From NCBI GenBank assembly GCA_029532415.1, contig JAQOTA010000050.1, forward strand, positions 4,650,001-4,714,000: a stretch of 64,000 nt of DNA. Direction: 5' to 3'. Source of the stretch: Marasmius tenuissimus. Its lineage: Eukaryota; Basidiomycota; Agaricomycetes; Agaricales; Marasmiaceae. The notes under the pieces are model-generated. The model did no database searches and was not told the origin of the DNA. It was given only the letters and a program-made list of their open reading frames with translations. How positions within the stretch are numbered: position 1 is the first letter of the stretch; each line of letters begins with the position of its first letter. Shown one piece after another: positions 25,405 to 34,624 of the stretch. Position numbers and translations under genes: made by a program.

Positions 25405-26372
25405 ATGACTATCCTACTCACAGGCGGAACAGGGAAAACCTCAACTCGAATCGCGAGTCTTTTAACAGACGCGAAGATCTCCTTCCTCCTCACCTCTCGG
25501 CAAAGTGAGGCCACGCCCACAGGTCTACATGTTTACTTTGATTGGACCGACTCGTCCACATACGCGAACCCTTTCAAAAGCGAGGAGAGGATAACGGCCA
25601 TTTACATGATTGCGCCAACGATCATGGATCCTTTCAAACCCATGAACGAGTTCGTTGAGCTGGCTCACAAGGAGCATGGCGTGAAGAGGTTCGTACTCAT
25701 GGGCGGGATTGATGGTCCGGGGGAGGGTAGGCATGTTGGGAAGGTCTGGCAAAAGCTTTTGGACCTCGGTGTTGAGTATTGCGTCCTTCGTCCAGCTTGG
25801 TTCATGGGTAAGTCCCTTTAAATAGCTCAAAGCCGGACGACAGTCTATATTCGTTGGTAGACAACCTGGCGGAGCCGTACTTTGGCCAGTTCTTGCCTGT
25901 CATCAAGGACGAGAGGAAGATATACACCGCTGCTGGTGAACACAAAATTCCGTTTATCAGTGCGAAAGACGTTGCACGCGTAGCATTCCACGGGCTAGTC
26001 GACGAGAAGACGCACAATACTGACCACAAAATTTGTGGCGCTGAGTCGTTGACCTATGATGAGGTTTGCAAACTCCTGCTTTTGGAAGATTGGCTATCAT
26101 ACACTCACTGGGCCAATGTCTAGATTGCAGAGAAATTGACGCGCCACCTCGAAGTAAAGATAGAACACGTCAAGCTTGGCAAAGAGGAGAGAGCGAAGCA
26201 AATGGTGGAACATGGTACCCCCGAGCCTCTCGCAAGGTTTCTGGCCAACATGGAGGCCACCGGCGCTGGGCTGGGGGAGCTGGAAAATGTCAATGACTTT
26301 GAGAAAGTTACCGGTGATCGTCCCCAGTCTTTTGATAAGTTTGTAGAGGAACACAAGACCGTGTGGTTGTAG
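25405..26372 (+). CDS. NmrA-like NAD(P)-binding reductase, EasG/festuclavine dehydrogenase type
   Basis: Three exons (25405-25807, 25861-26063, 26124-26372) sum to 285 codons, giving 284 residues, the typical size of the family. The start MTILLTGGTGKTSTRIASLL carries a Rossmann dinucleotide motif (TGGTGKTS). Next come FDWTD, IYMIAP, VKRFVLMGG, YCVLRPAWFMDNL across an intron, and FISAKDVARVA. This pattern is shared with the fungal ergot alkaloid proteins EasG/FgaFS (agroclavine or festuclavine dehydrogenase) and their many basidiomycete relatives. These reduce iminium or related substrates using NADPH. No other ergot pathway gene is visible, so alkaloid synthesis should not be assumed. Its neighbour upstream is a P450 on the same strand. 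Confidence 0.88.
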
Positions 26373-26605
26373 TGAAAATTGAATTTCTCCAAATTAAATT
26401 GCAGTGGCTGTAGTTGGAGCTGGGATTGAATTTGAAAAGGTCCACGCGCGCCAAGTCCAACAATTGCAAACGGGGTCGAAACGGGGTTGTGATTTCTAAT
26501 GCATACCGGTGTGCAACTTGAACTGGTGACCATGAATTCCACTTCACTGTCTCGCTCTCCGTATCCGTTCCCCCCACCGTAGCAATTGTTGATGGGACTC
26601 AGCTC

Positions 26606-28300
26606 ATGCAGTCCATGGCTGGCCCTCGGATTTTGCTGTGCTCTCGATGCAATGCCGAATTCGAGCCTCGTTCCTCGAGTTTCCCCTTCTCATGGGACAA
26701 TCTAAGGACGAATTACTACCCTTCTCCTTCCGAGATGTCACGAATACATGATTCTTTGGACGATGCTGGGCTTGAGCTGGAGAGATACGACGAGGAAATT
26801 GAGAGGGTGCGAGGAACGCTGGAGAGGCTGCAACAAGGAAGGGAACGGTTGCAAAGGGAGATGGATGGTAACCGAGGGCTGCTCTCATCCGTGCGGAGGC
26901 TTCCTTCAGAACTCCTACATTCCATTTTCACGTTCCTTTCCGAATCAGAGTGCTACTCGCTCGCAATTTCGCAATCCGGAACTGTCATACATTCTCCAAT
27001 CTTCAACGTCTCTCGTACCAGCACGTACTGGCGAAGGATCGTGTATTCGATACCAGAACTATGGCGGTCTATCAGCGTGGATATCATCGGCATTGACTCC
27101 AAGCGTAGACTGCTTCACTTGGTGAATGCGTATCTCCAGAATTCAGGGCAGTCACCATTGATTGTCCAGATCACAGATGACGACTTTTCTCCAGAGGATG
27201 ACCATTATTTCGATTCCATAGGGAATACTGGGCTAGATGTCTTCAGGGCATTGGTCAGCCATTCAGGGCGATGGACGAAGGTGGATTTACGGTTCAGGCA
27301 GGATATCTTCAGGATGGCGCTGGAGACGGGATCATTCCATTTGCCACGGCTGGAGGAGCTGACCATACAGTCACTTCAGCTCACGACCTCGATTCGAGCG
27401 GCATGCTCGAAAACGCTTACTCTACGAATCTTGAAAGTGGACAATTTCACATATTATGGGATTGCTTTCCCCTATCACACTGTCCAGGAGCTGGTCGTAG
27501 GGGAAATCAAATCGTGTCAACTCTTTCTTCGGATACTACCTCTCTGCAACAATCTGAAGAGCCTACAAGTAGATAGGTTCTGGGCTACGCGAAACCACGG
27601 AACCCTTTCCTCTGCCAGTCCATCACTTCCCATAACCTGCGACCACCTGGGACGACTATCCTTGTCTCTCACACACTGGGAACGACTATCCACGTTGTTC
27701 GCCTCCATAAACCTTCCGGCTGTCGCAGAGATAGAACTCAGGCTGTCTTATGAGTTCGATAAATCAGCATGGCCATCGCTCGACTTCATTGAGATGCTTC
27801 GGCGTTCTCAATGCTCGTTACGTCGGCTAAAGCTTCATTGCTGCCCACTCTCTGATACACATCTCCTAGATCTATTTAAGATCTCACCCGAACTGGAGGA
27901 TTTTGAATTTGAAGAAGTGAGCTGGATGACTTGCTTTACGCCGCATCTACTTTCGAGCCTCACCCTACCGGCCGAAGGGTTGGAAGATGACCCCCAAGAT
28001 CCTCCTCTCCTTCCGAAGCTTTCCAGACTTTTAGTGCGTTGGATGAAGGCCTGGGACCAGCCAGATGCGGCGGAGATGGGAGTTGCGATGTTAGAGTCAC
28101 GTAGGGATGAGTATCGATTGCAGAGGCACCAGTGTACTCGTCTCGATGAGATGTCTCTGTCTCTATATCCGGAGGAGACCATCACTGGTTCGACTGATTC
28201 TTCAGACATCTATTCGAGCGGGGAGGAACGGGGTCAGTCGAGGGGAGGTCAGAGGGGAGGTCAGAGGCGTGGTGCTCGTACCAAACCGAAAAAACGATAG
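26606..28300 (+). CDS. F-box protein with leucine-rich C-terminal half
   Basis: A single uninterrupted frame of 564 codons starts at MQSMAGPRILLCSRC. A helical coiled segment (residues ~55-95, ERYDEEIERVRGTLERLQQG) precedes the F-box core RRLPSELLHSIFTFL (~residues 97-115) and the WRRIVYSIPELW segment. This is the layout common to the large agaricomycete F-box family, followed by irregular leucine-rich repeats. Such proteins bring substrates to SCF ubiquitin ligases through Skp1. The last 25 residues are Arg/Gly/Gln-rich (GGQRGGQRRGA) and end in a basic KPKKR, encoded by a direct DNA repeat. The substrate is unknown. Confidence 0.87.
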   Translation: MQSMAGPRILLCSRCNAEFEPRSSSFPFSWDNLRTNYYPSPSEMSRIHDSLDDAGLELERYDEEIERVRGTLERLQQGRERLQREMDGNRGLLSSVRRLPSELLHSIFTFLSESECYSLAISQSGTVIHSPIFNVSRTSTYWRRIVYSIPELWRSISVDIIGIDSKRRLLHLVNAYLQNSGQSPLIVQITDDDFSPEDDHYFDSIGNTGLDVFRALVSHSGRWTKVDLRFRQDIFRMALETGSFHLPRLEELTIQSLQLTTSIRAACSKTLTLRILKVDNFTYYGIAFPYHTVQELVVGEIKSCQLFLRILPLCNNLKSLQVDRFWATRNHGTLSSASPSLPITCDHLGRLSLSLTHWERLSTLFASINLPAVAEIELRLSYEFDKSAWPSLDFIEMLRRSQCSLRRLKLHCCPLSDTHLLDLFKISPELEDFEFEEVSWMTCFTPHLLSSLTLPAEGLEDDPQDPPLLPKLSRLLVRWMKAWDQPDAAEMGVAMLESRRDEYRLQRHQCTRLDEMSLSLYPEETITGSTDSSDIYSSGEERGQSRGGQRGGQRRGARTKPKKR

Positions 28301-28460
28301 AAAGGACGGTTTTACTTGCATGTCTGGATCACTTTGACTAAGGGAACATTCTGTATGGCTAGATTTTGATAGATATAGGTACATGGATGTCATATTTACA
28401 TACAAAACTTTTCCGAGAGCAAGGCAAAACACAATCGACGAACATGGAAACCATTTACGG

Positions 28461-29905
28461 TCAATTCTTCCTCTGATTCTTCCTCCTCGACGACCTTCCG
28501 GTGTAGTCGTCGTCGTCATCATCCGCTTTCCCTCTAGTCTTTCGCTTCGTACCACGCAAGGAAGCGCCTCGTTTTGACTTGGATTTCCCGTAGTCTGACC
28601 CCTCATCACTCTCATAGTTGTCTTCAGAGGAAGGTTCCGATGCCTGGTAAGCATCGCCCGCGTCCTCGTTGTCACTTTCATCCTTGGCTTTCTTCTTATT
28701 CTTCGCCGCCTTACCAGAGGCGGGCGCAGCAGCCCGTTTGGTTCTCGGGGTGGCCGTGCGCTTGGCCGGCGTCGCGCCTTGTGAGCCCGCTGAAGCACTG
28801 GCTTTCGGAGTGGAGGTCGAAGGTTTTTTGTCCAGGGGTAAACCATCCCAGCCACCTTTATCAGCCAGTAGACCTATAATCTTCCAAGCATGGTCATCCA
28901 CCCGTTGAACGCTTAGTCGGCCTCTTGTAACGAGATCCATGGCTACGAAAGGGTGTCATTGGCTATTCACTGGAGGAATTCATGCACAGACCTTTGATTG
29001 CTTTCACGCCCTCATCTCCGATATAAGCTAATTGCTCAGGGAGACCACTGCCGGATCCAATGTTTGCTATGTATCTCAATAGAGAGAGTGGGATGAAGTG
29101 GTTGGCTCGGGATGTGAATGTGAGGTCGACCATGAACCATTTGGGCGATTCCTTGTTCGATTTCTGGGGTTAAGTCCATGAGAAAATGGACGAAGGGACT
29201 ATGGGCAAAAGTGCTTCGTACCGCGTCGTAGTAAGGGTGAGATCTACGAAGGGGCGATTGAATTGATAATTTCACTGATAGAAGCCAACGGAAACTCACT
29301 CGTCCCAGGCTGTATCTGTAGGCGCGTGGCAGAATGAGCGAATTAGAACAGCATAAAGACCGTTTCACTGACAATCCGGATATGCTTCCTTCGATACCTA
29401 TATACGAAAATGTCAGGAATTCGCGTTGAATCAAAGGCAATAAGCAGTCAACATCTACGCACCTCAGCAAATGCCGCTATCCCTGTATAGCAATAAACCT
29501 CGTTTGCTCTTTCTTTCCAATCACAATTCAACCGCAAAACTGAGACGAACCAGGGTTCTTGCAGTTCGAATGATAGAACAGGGCCTAAATAGTGTTGGAG
29601 AGCGTCAGAAATCTGAAGATTGCTCCCCGAGTCCAGTCGTAGGAGAACAACGCACCTTGTCCCCAGTTTTCATTTCCTTCATGAGGTTCCGTGCTTCATA
29701 GTTTCTTACACCTTCCCATGGAGACGTTTTGACAGATTCAAAATCATCCACGCTGAACTGTGTGGTGTGGGGAAACGAAACGTGTTTGGTAGTTGAGAAC
29801 CATGGAGGTATTCGAAGCACAAGAGGGTAGTTTTCTAACCTTGACGTCCTTCCCCTTGACGATGCGTGAATCTGGTTCAGCCTTGAGCAACCAAGATTTG
29901 GACAT
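28461..29905 (-). CDS. EVE-domain protein, thymocyte nuclear protein 1 (THYN1) type
   Basis: Nine exons were spliced by hand: 29840-29905, 29656-29757, 29551-29584, 29463-29482, 29373-29397, 29300-29315, 29222-29243, 28992-29163 and 28461-28942. They total 313 codons (312 residues). The protein begins MSKSWLLKAEPDSRI and runs through WEGVRNYEARN, LFYHSNCKNPGIAAFAEV, KEAYPDYTAWDESHPYYD and KWFMVDLTF, all hallmarks of the EVE domain. EVE domains are PUA-like folds, several of which read modified bases. Residues after ~190 form a low-complexity tail with Ala/Lys/Thr-rich, then acidic and basic blocks, as in nuclear proteins. Exons three to seven are only 34, 20, 25, 16 and 22 nt, yet every junction keeps frame and GT...AG ends. 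Confidence 0.92.
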
Positions 29906-30860
29906 TGCTGAGTGGGTGGTGATTGAACGTTGAATCGTGATCCGAGTCGAGGTGGGCTGGCTGGTCTGGGGAAATGCCTGCCGGTCGGACTTCAGACAAA
30001 TTCAACGTTCAACCTCAACCACCATTGCTCTCTTCGGTGACCTCAGATTCCGGATTCTTACATATGGTTTCTGCAGTGACTGGACAGTTCGGGTCACAAA
30101 ACGTCTCATCTTAGCGCTCAGCCACGCCAGCATGTGGGGAGCGGCCTTGCGGGCTCGGATTCCCGCATTCGCAATCGCAACCACTTTCTGTTCGACTTTG
30201 TTCTTGATCGTCGACGGTTCTTCCTTCGCTACTTACGTGGTCGCGTCGCGTCCGAAGCATGTCCATACTCGTCGGAGTGCATGTCGTTATCTTCTGGTCC
30301 CTCCGAAGTCCGAGCTCTGGTATCGTAACTGAAGGCCTTCTCTCTCGGTCGTACGCTTGAGGCGTTGTTTCCGGTTGTACTTCATACCTCGATGCAATGC
30401 CTACTCATATCGGCCGGGACGTCTTGGCCGCAAAGTTTATTCAATATGTATTCGGAACTTCGGGATCCTTGGTTGGTAGTGAGCGTTTCTAAATTCTGTG
30501 TTCACCCACCCTACACCGCATCCGGAAATCTCAACTCTATCCTATGTGCGCTGATACTGTAATCCGGACTCTGGGGTATCACGACATGGCTGTGTCTGTG
30601 ATCTCGAACTTTAACTCAGCAATGCAGTGATACTTGTGCGGGACTCTCATCCCGAGCAAAACTTTTGTGACCTGAGACTCCCCAGAGACCTTTCCGATTC
30701 GCATAAAGTAATGGGTAGTATGGTTCAATACGCCGAACGTATATTACCAAACGTTACAGCGCTCTCATGTTCGAGGAAATTCACTGCGATCGTTGATGAT
30801 CAACTCGGCACCCAGGGGCACCCGGGTGTTTCACCACGCCTGTCCATGCTGGACCTAAGC
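29906..30860. other. Intergenic region left of the hAT-like element
   Basis: About 950 bp following the EVE gene promoter. A plus-strand frame at 29937-30332 (131 codons) has no recognisable domain and overlaps where the EVE promoter should be, so I treat it as chance. The end of the region carries the left target-site copy ACCTAAGC at 30853-30860. Confidence 0.45.
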
Positions 30861-30890
30861 AGGACCCCTGATAATTAGGCCAAATGATGG
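30861..30890 (+). repeat. Left 30-bp inverted repeat of the hAT-like element
   Basis: It is identical to the reverse complement of 31276-31305. The two arms diverge immediately inside (ATCCTGG against GTCCAAA). Confidence 0.9.
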
Positions 30891-31275
30891 ATCCTGGTTC
30901 GGCATAAAATGGGGTCCAAAATCGCGAAATGATGGGTTCAGGTTCGGCATAAAAGCCCACCGAAGGCGGAAGCCCACGGCCTAGGTTCGGCATAAAAGGT
31001 CTCAAACCACCTCCCCAATGGTCGCGTTGAGCAGGGGCCGCCAGCGACCCACAACTCCTCTGAAATTGACAATAAAGACTGGAAAATTGTAAGTAATAAC
31101 AACTCAGGACTACGGCGGAGACAACGCACAGGTTGGAGAGTCCGAAAAATGACCTAAGCGCCGCAGGCCAGATTCTGGGCGCTTAGCGAGGCCGAACCGC
31201 AATTCGGCATAAATAGGACGTCTTTGGGACAAATTTGGTTCGGCACAAACACCCTAAATTTTGGTCATTTTGGAC

Positions 31276-31305
31276 CCATCATTTGGCCTAATTATCAGGG
31301 GTCCT
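31276..31305 (-). repeat. Right 30-bp inverted repeat of the hAT-like element
   Basis: It mirrors the left arm without mismatch and is directly followed by the second copy of the 8-bp target site. Confidence 0.9.
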
Positions 31306-31403
31306 ACCTAAGCCCGTTATCATCACCGCCCACGGAAATTCCATACATTCGTCTCCCCTGACATACACTTCACATACACCGCCTTCCACCGAGAAGTCCC
31401 TAA

Positions 31404-31412
31404 TATATAAAA
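31404..31412 (+). promoter_or_regulatory. TATA box of the GPI-anchored protein gene
   Basis: TATATAAAA followed by GG lies about 100 bp upstream of the ATG at 31514, with a strongly pyrimidine-rich stretch (TTTTCCCTTTTTTTTTC) between them. This is a strong-promoter layout for an abundant surface protein. Confidence 0.65.
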
Positions 31413-31513
31413 GGTGTCCACTCTATATTTATTCCCCTTGGTTCTTTGGAAGCACCCATCCTACATTTTCCCTTTTTTTTTCGTTCACCACCACCCCTTT
31501 CAGATCCTCTGCA

Positions 31514-32442
31514 ATGGTTTCTTCAGCATCACTTGCGTTCATCTTCACAACTCTGACTGCTCTCGCTGTGCGAGCTGATGTCACGCCTAACGCACCGGGC
31601 CCAGGATCTGTATTCCGACAGGGACAGAAATGTCGTACCGCTTGGACGGGAGACAAGGGCGGAAAATGGGGAGATATGGCTATTCAGCTCATGACTGGTG
31701 ATAACTTCAAGATGGTCCACTTGACAAGTGTGTATTCGATTCCGTTGATGATTTGTTGATGGCTCATACCATTTTGCCTCGTTTTATCTAGCTGTCGCAA
31801 CTGGACTCGATGGCAACAAGGATGGAAAATTCGAATTCGACTGCCCGGAGGTATGGTTCTGGTAGATTTCGTTGCCTGCTGGTCTTCTGACCTTGATATC
31901 CCCAGGTCGACCCGTTCTCGGCCATCTACTTCTTTCAATATTCAGCCCCTAAAGCTGATGGGTTCCAATGGGCCACACGATTCGCGATCGCAGACAAGGA
32001 CGGAAAAACAGTCGATCCACCTGAAGATACGCAGCCCGACGGTGCCAAGATTCCTTGGGGTATTGGAAAGCTCGTAGACGACTCGAAAGCCAAGCCTCCT
32101 CCTTCCTTCCAAAACGGAGGAGACGACACGACTTCCGCTTCATCAAGTGCCAGTGCTAGCTCTAGCGCAAGTAGGAGTTCCAGCAGCAGCAGCGCTCGAT
32201 CGTCGTCGACTTCCGCGTCCTCGTCCTTGCCGTCGTCCTCCCAGGTTCCCTCAAAGATAGTTACCTCACGTTTGCCTGAGAATACTGGCACTGGCGCTCC
32301 TGCAGGGAACACCAATATCAACAACACAACTGCCAATGCCGGAAACGATGACAACGGCGCTCTTTCAATAGGGCATAGCGGGTCTTGGCAGACGATACTC
32401 GTTCTTGCAGCCACCGCATCTACTTTCGCGTTTTGCATCTAA
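31514..32442 (+). CDS. Ser/Thr-rich GPI-anchored surface protein (Kre9/Knh1-like N-terminal domain)
   Basis: Three exons (31514-31727, 31792-31850, 31906-32442) sum to 270 codons, giving 269 residues. A signal peptide (MVSSASLAFIFTTLTALAVRA, likely cut before DVTP) precedes a compact domain with PNAPGPGSVFRQGQKC, WTGDKGGKW, LDGNKDGKFEFDCPEVDP and YFFQYS. This is the pattern of the fungal Kre9/Knh1-like Ser-Thr-rich GPI family. A Ser-dominated linker of about 60 residues follows, then N-glycosylation sites (NNTT) and a hydrophobic C-terminus (TILVLAATASTFAFCI) suitable for GPI attachment. It is expected on the plasma membrane or cell wall; the exact role is unknown. Confidence 0.88.
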
Positions 32443-32648
32443 TCGCGTGTAAGTTGTACATACCCGTCAATGACGCACCAGTGGATTGTTTTTTATCAGG
32501 TTATTTACCCTTCATGGAATTACGAATAGCTCTTATGTATGTACATACTAACTAATACTTAGTTTTAAGGAAGAAATACCATCTATACCCGGCCCGCGCT
32601 ACGATGTCTGCATTCGGTCAAGTTGAAAACCACACTGACAACGACGAC

Positions 32649-34373
32649 CTACTTGTGGCGCTTGTCCTCGGGTCGCCACTGTCTGTCAATGTCATACAGC
32701 CCAGCACCCTGAACCGTAGGTTTTCGCAATCGGTCGAGTACCGATGGTTCCAAACCAACATCCATCGGGATCTTTAAAGAGGCATAGACTAGCGAAAACA
32801 CCTCGCCACTGCCTACGGTGTCGAGCGCCAATCGAAGGCCTGGCTCTGTCGCCCGAAATTCTAGCATTCGCAGGAACCTTTCCACCACGACGTTCAATGA
32901 TTCCACCGCCGAACTCGGTTTGCGCAGCTCAAGTAGCAAATCGAACGACATCATCCTCGGTACCACCGTCGAGTTCGACTTTGGTTCGGACTCGGTACTG
33001 ATACCAACAGTAAGGTCCGTAAGTACACGAGCAGCCTCTTCCAGGATGTTCTCCTCCGGTCCTCCAATACTGAAACGAAGGCGAGTTATTGAAGGACAGG
33101 CGTGAAAGATATCGGTGAACATTGAAGGGTCCACAGGGAAGAGTGCAGTATCCACGTTCAACGTGAGCACTTGCAGAGGGCACGTAGACCGCTGAAGCAT
33201 GCCGAGGATGGAGGACCAAGGCCATTGGAAGCGTCCGGGGTAGGTCGAGTGATCTGTCCTGAAACTAAGCTTGAGGTCATGGAGGGACGGGACGGAGATG
33301 GGATCTAGTAAGGAAGCGACAAATTGTCCTAACGATGAAGTCGCCAGTTCGAATTTACTCAGGACGGGAATTCGGAAGGAAGATGGGATATTTGGGGCTG
33401 GTGTCCCGCTCAAATCGAGTATAGCTAGGGTATCCAATTGCATACACTCCGATAGTACTCGAAGAAGGGGACGGACGTCCTTCACAGAGTCAATAGTGAG
33501 AGCCGTCAGCTGACAATAGGGGAGTGAAAGTGTGGATGTCGGGTCAGTACTTGAAGTTAACTGCAAGTCTGAGACATGGACTTCTGTCAATGCTGGGGCG
33601 ACACCTATATATCGTAGGAATAATGAAGGAGGAGTGTCGTCCCATGTGAACCGCGAGTCCCAATGAGCGTGCAATCTGCGCAAACACGGAAAATCTTTTT
33701 CGCTGTCGCTCGAATAAGCTGCATACAGCCCGAGGTGGGACGACGCCGTGTAGAGTCCAAGGAACTGAGAAGTGTATTGTACATCCAGCTCTTCGATCTG
33801 CTGGTTATTTAGGATAAGAAGCCGGACCAGTGCATTGAACACGTAGACGTTGTTTTGTCTCCCGGTACTGGGCCTAGTCCTCTTTATCTGGACCGTGAGC
33901 GGGTAATCTCGCGAGTGTTCGAGATAGAATGAAAGGAGGCCTTGAATGTTGAGCATTATCGAGTGAATGTCCAAGGAAATGTAAGACCAGAGGTTTGGAC
34001 AATCGATGGCGATCTCCCTCCACTGGCGGCAAACTGATGACAGTGAGTACGCGTTGGCCACTATGTGTGTCCCATCTCCGTCCTCATCTTGAAATACACG
34101 AAGAGAGAATTCGGAACGACATAGCTCGATGAAGATAAGCATCCATATCTCGGGGGGCAACTTTGTGAATGGAGAGATGAAATTTCGTGTAGGCCATTCC
34201 CTTCGGAGTTCGTCCTGTTCACGAGTCTCATGGAGTGCCTCTCGTTCTGTACGTATACGTTCAATCGTGTCTACTCCCGGCTCTGCTTGATCGATGACTG
34301 AAGTGCGATTTGGCAAACTTTCGTCGGCACAAAGTTCCTGAACGGGACATTTCTCTGTCGAGAATGACTCCAT
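32649..34373 (-). CDS. F-box protein (second, unrelated in position to the 26.6-kb one)
   Basis: One long minus-strand frame. I start it at the ATG ending at 34373 (MESFSTEKCPVQELC), because the sequence just upstream, GTGAGC...TTGCACAG, looks like a 5' leader intron. A helical segment (IERIRTEREALHETREQDEL) precedes the F-box FTKLPPEIWMLIFIELCR and the usual VCRQWREIAIDCPNLWSYISLDI segment (residues ~75-145). About 430 residues of irregular Leu-rich sequence follow. It is a likely substrate adaptor of an SCF ubiquitin ligase. It has the same architecture as the F-box gene at 26.6 kb but clearly different sequence. Confidence 0.85.
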   Translation of the reverse strand: MESFSTEKCPVQELCADESLPNRTSVIDQAEPGVDTIERIRTEREALHETREQDELRREWPTRNFISPFTKLPPEIWMLIFIELCRSEFSLRVFQDEDGDGTHIVANAYSLSSVCRQWREIAIDCPNLWSYISLDIHSIMLNIQGLLSFYLEHSRDYPLTVQIKRTRPSTGRQNNVYVFNALVRLLILNNQQIEELDVQYTSQFLGLYTASSHLGLYAAYSSDSEKDFPCLRRLHAHWDSRFTWDDTPPSLFLRYIGVAPALTEVHVSDLQLTSSTDPTSTLSLPYCQLTALTIDSVKDVRPLLRVLSECMQLDTLAILDLSGTPAPNIPSSFRIPVLSKFELATSSLGQFVASLLDPISVPSLHDLKLSFRTDHSTYPGRFQWPWSSILGMLQRSTCPLQVLTLNVDTALFPVDPSMFTDIFHACPSITRLRFSIGGPEENILEEAARVLTDLTVGISTESEPKSNSTVVPRMMSFDLLLELRKPSSAVESLNVVVERFLRMLEFRATEPGLRLALDTVGSGEVFSLVYASLKIPMDVGLEPSVLDRLRKPTVQGAGLYDIDRQWRPEDKRHK

Positions 34374-34624
34374 CTGTGCAATGAGGCTGTACCAATCAGT
34401 GTGAGCAGTGGTTATGAGTAACAACAAGCTCACTTCCGCGAGCGCGTGGAGATATCAAGATGGTCGTGGTAGCCAGACACTGATGTCAATGAGTTGCGAC
34501 CTCTGGCGACGTGCACGTCCGGGCCGGACTCTCCCGCACTCGTCCTGGCCAAAAAGGAAGGTGTGATTTGCATTCCAGGGAAGGTAACGTCTACATTTAC
34601 GTTGCGAAAACAAAGAAGACGAGC

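Larger units (their letters stand above)
30861..31305. mobile_element. 445-bp hAT-like non-autonomous DNA transposon
   Basis: The element starts AGGACCCCTGATAATTAGGC and ends with its exact reverse complement; the inverted repeats are 30 bp and perfect. It is bracketed by the direct repeat ACCTAAGC at 30853-30860 and 31306-31313, an 8-bp target duplication as made by hAT transposases. The interior repeats the motif TTCGGCATAAA at least four times, resembling the subterminal binding repeats of hAT elements, and holds a 9-bp hairpin. No transposase is encoded. Perfect target copies and termini suggest recent insertion. Confidence 0.88.

Noticed and set aside
29937..30332. 131-codon plus-strand ORF upstream of the EVE gene
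   Set aside because: No family resemblance; it sits in the expected promoter of the divergently oriented EVE gene.
30781..31129. Minus-strand frames with repeated FYAEP motifs
   Set aside because: The repeats come from the TTCGGCATAAA motif inside the hAT-like element, not from a protein gene.
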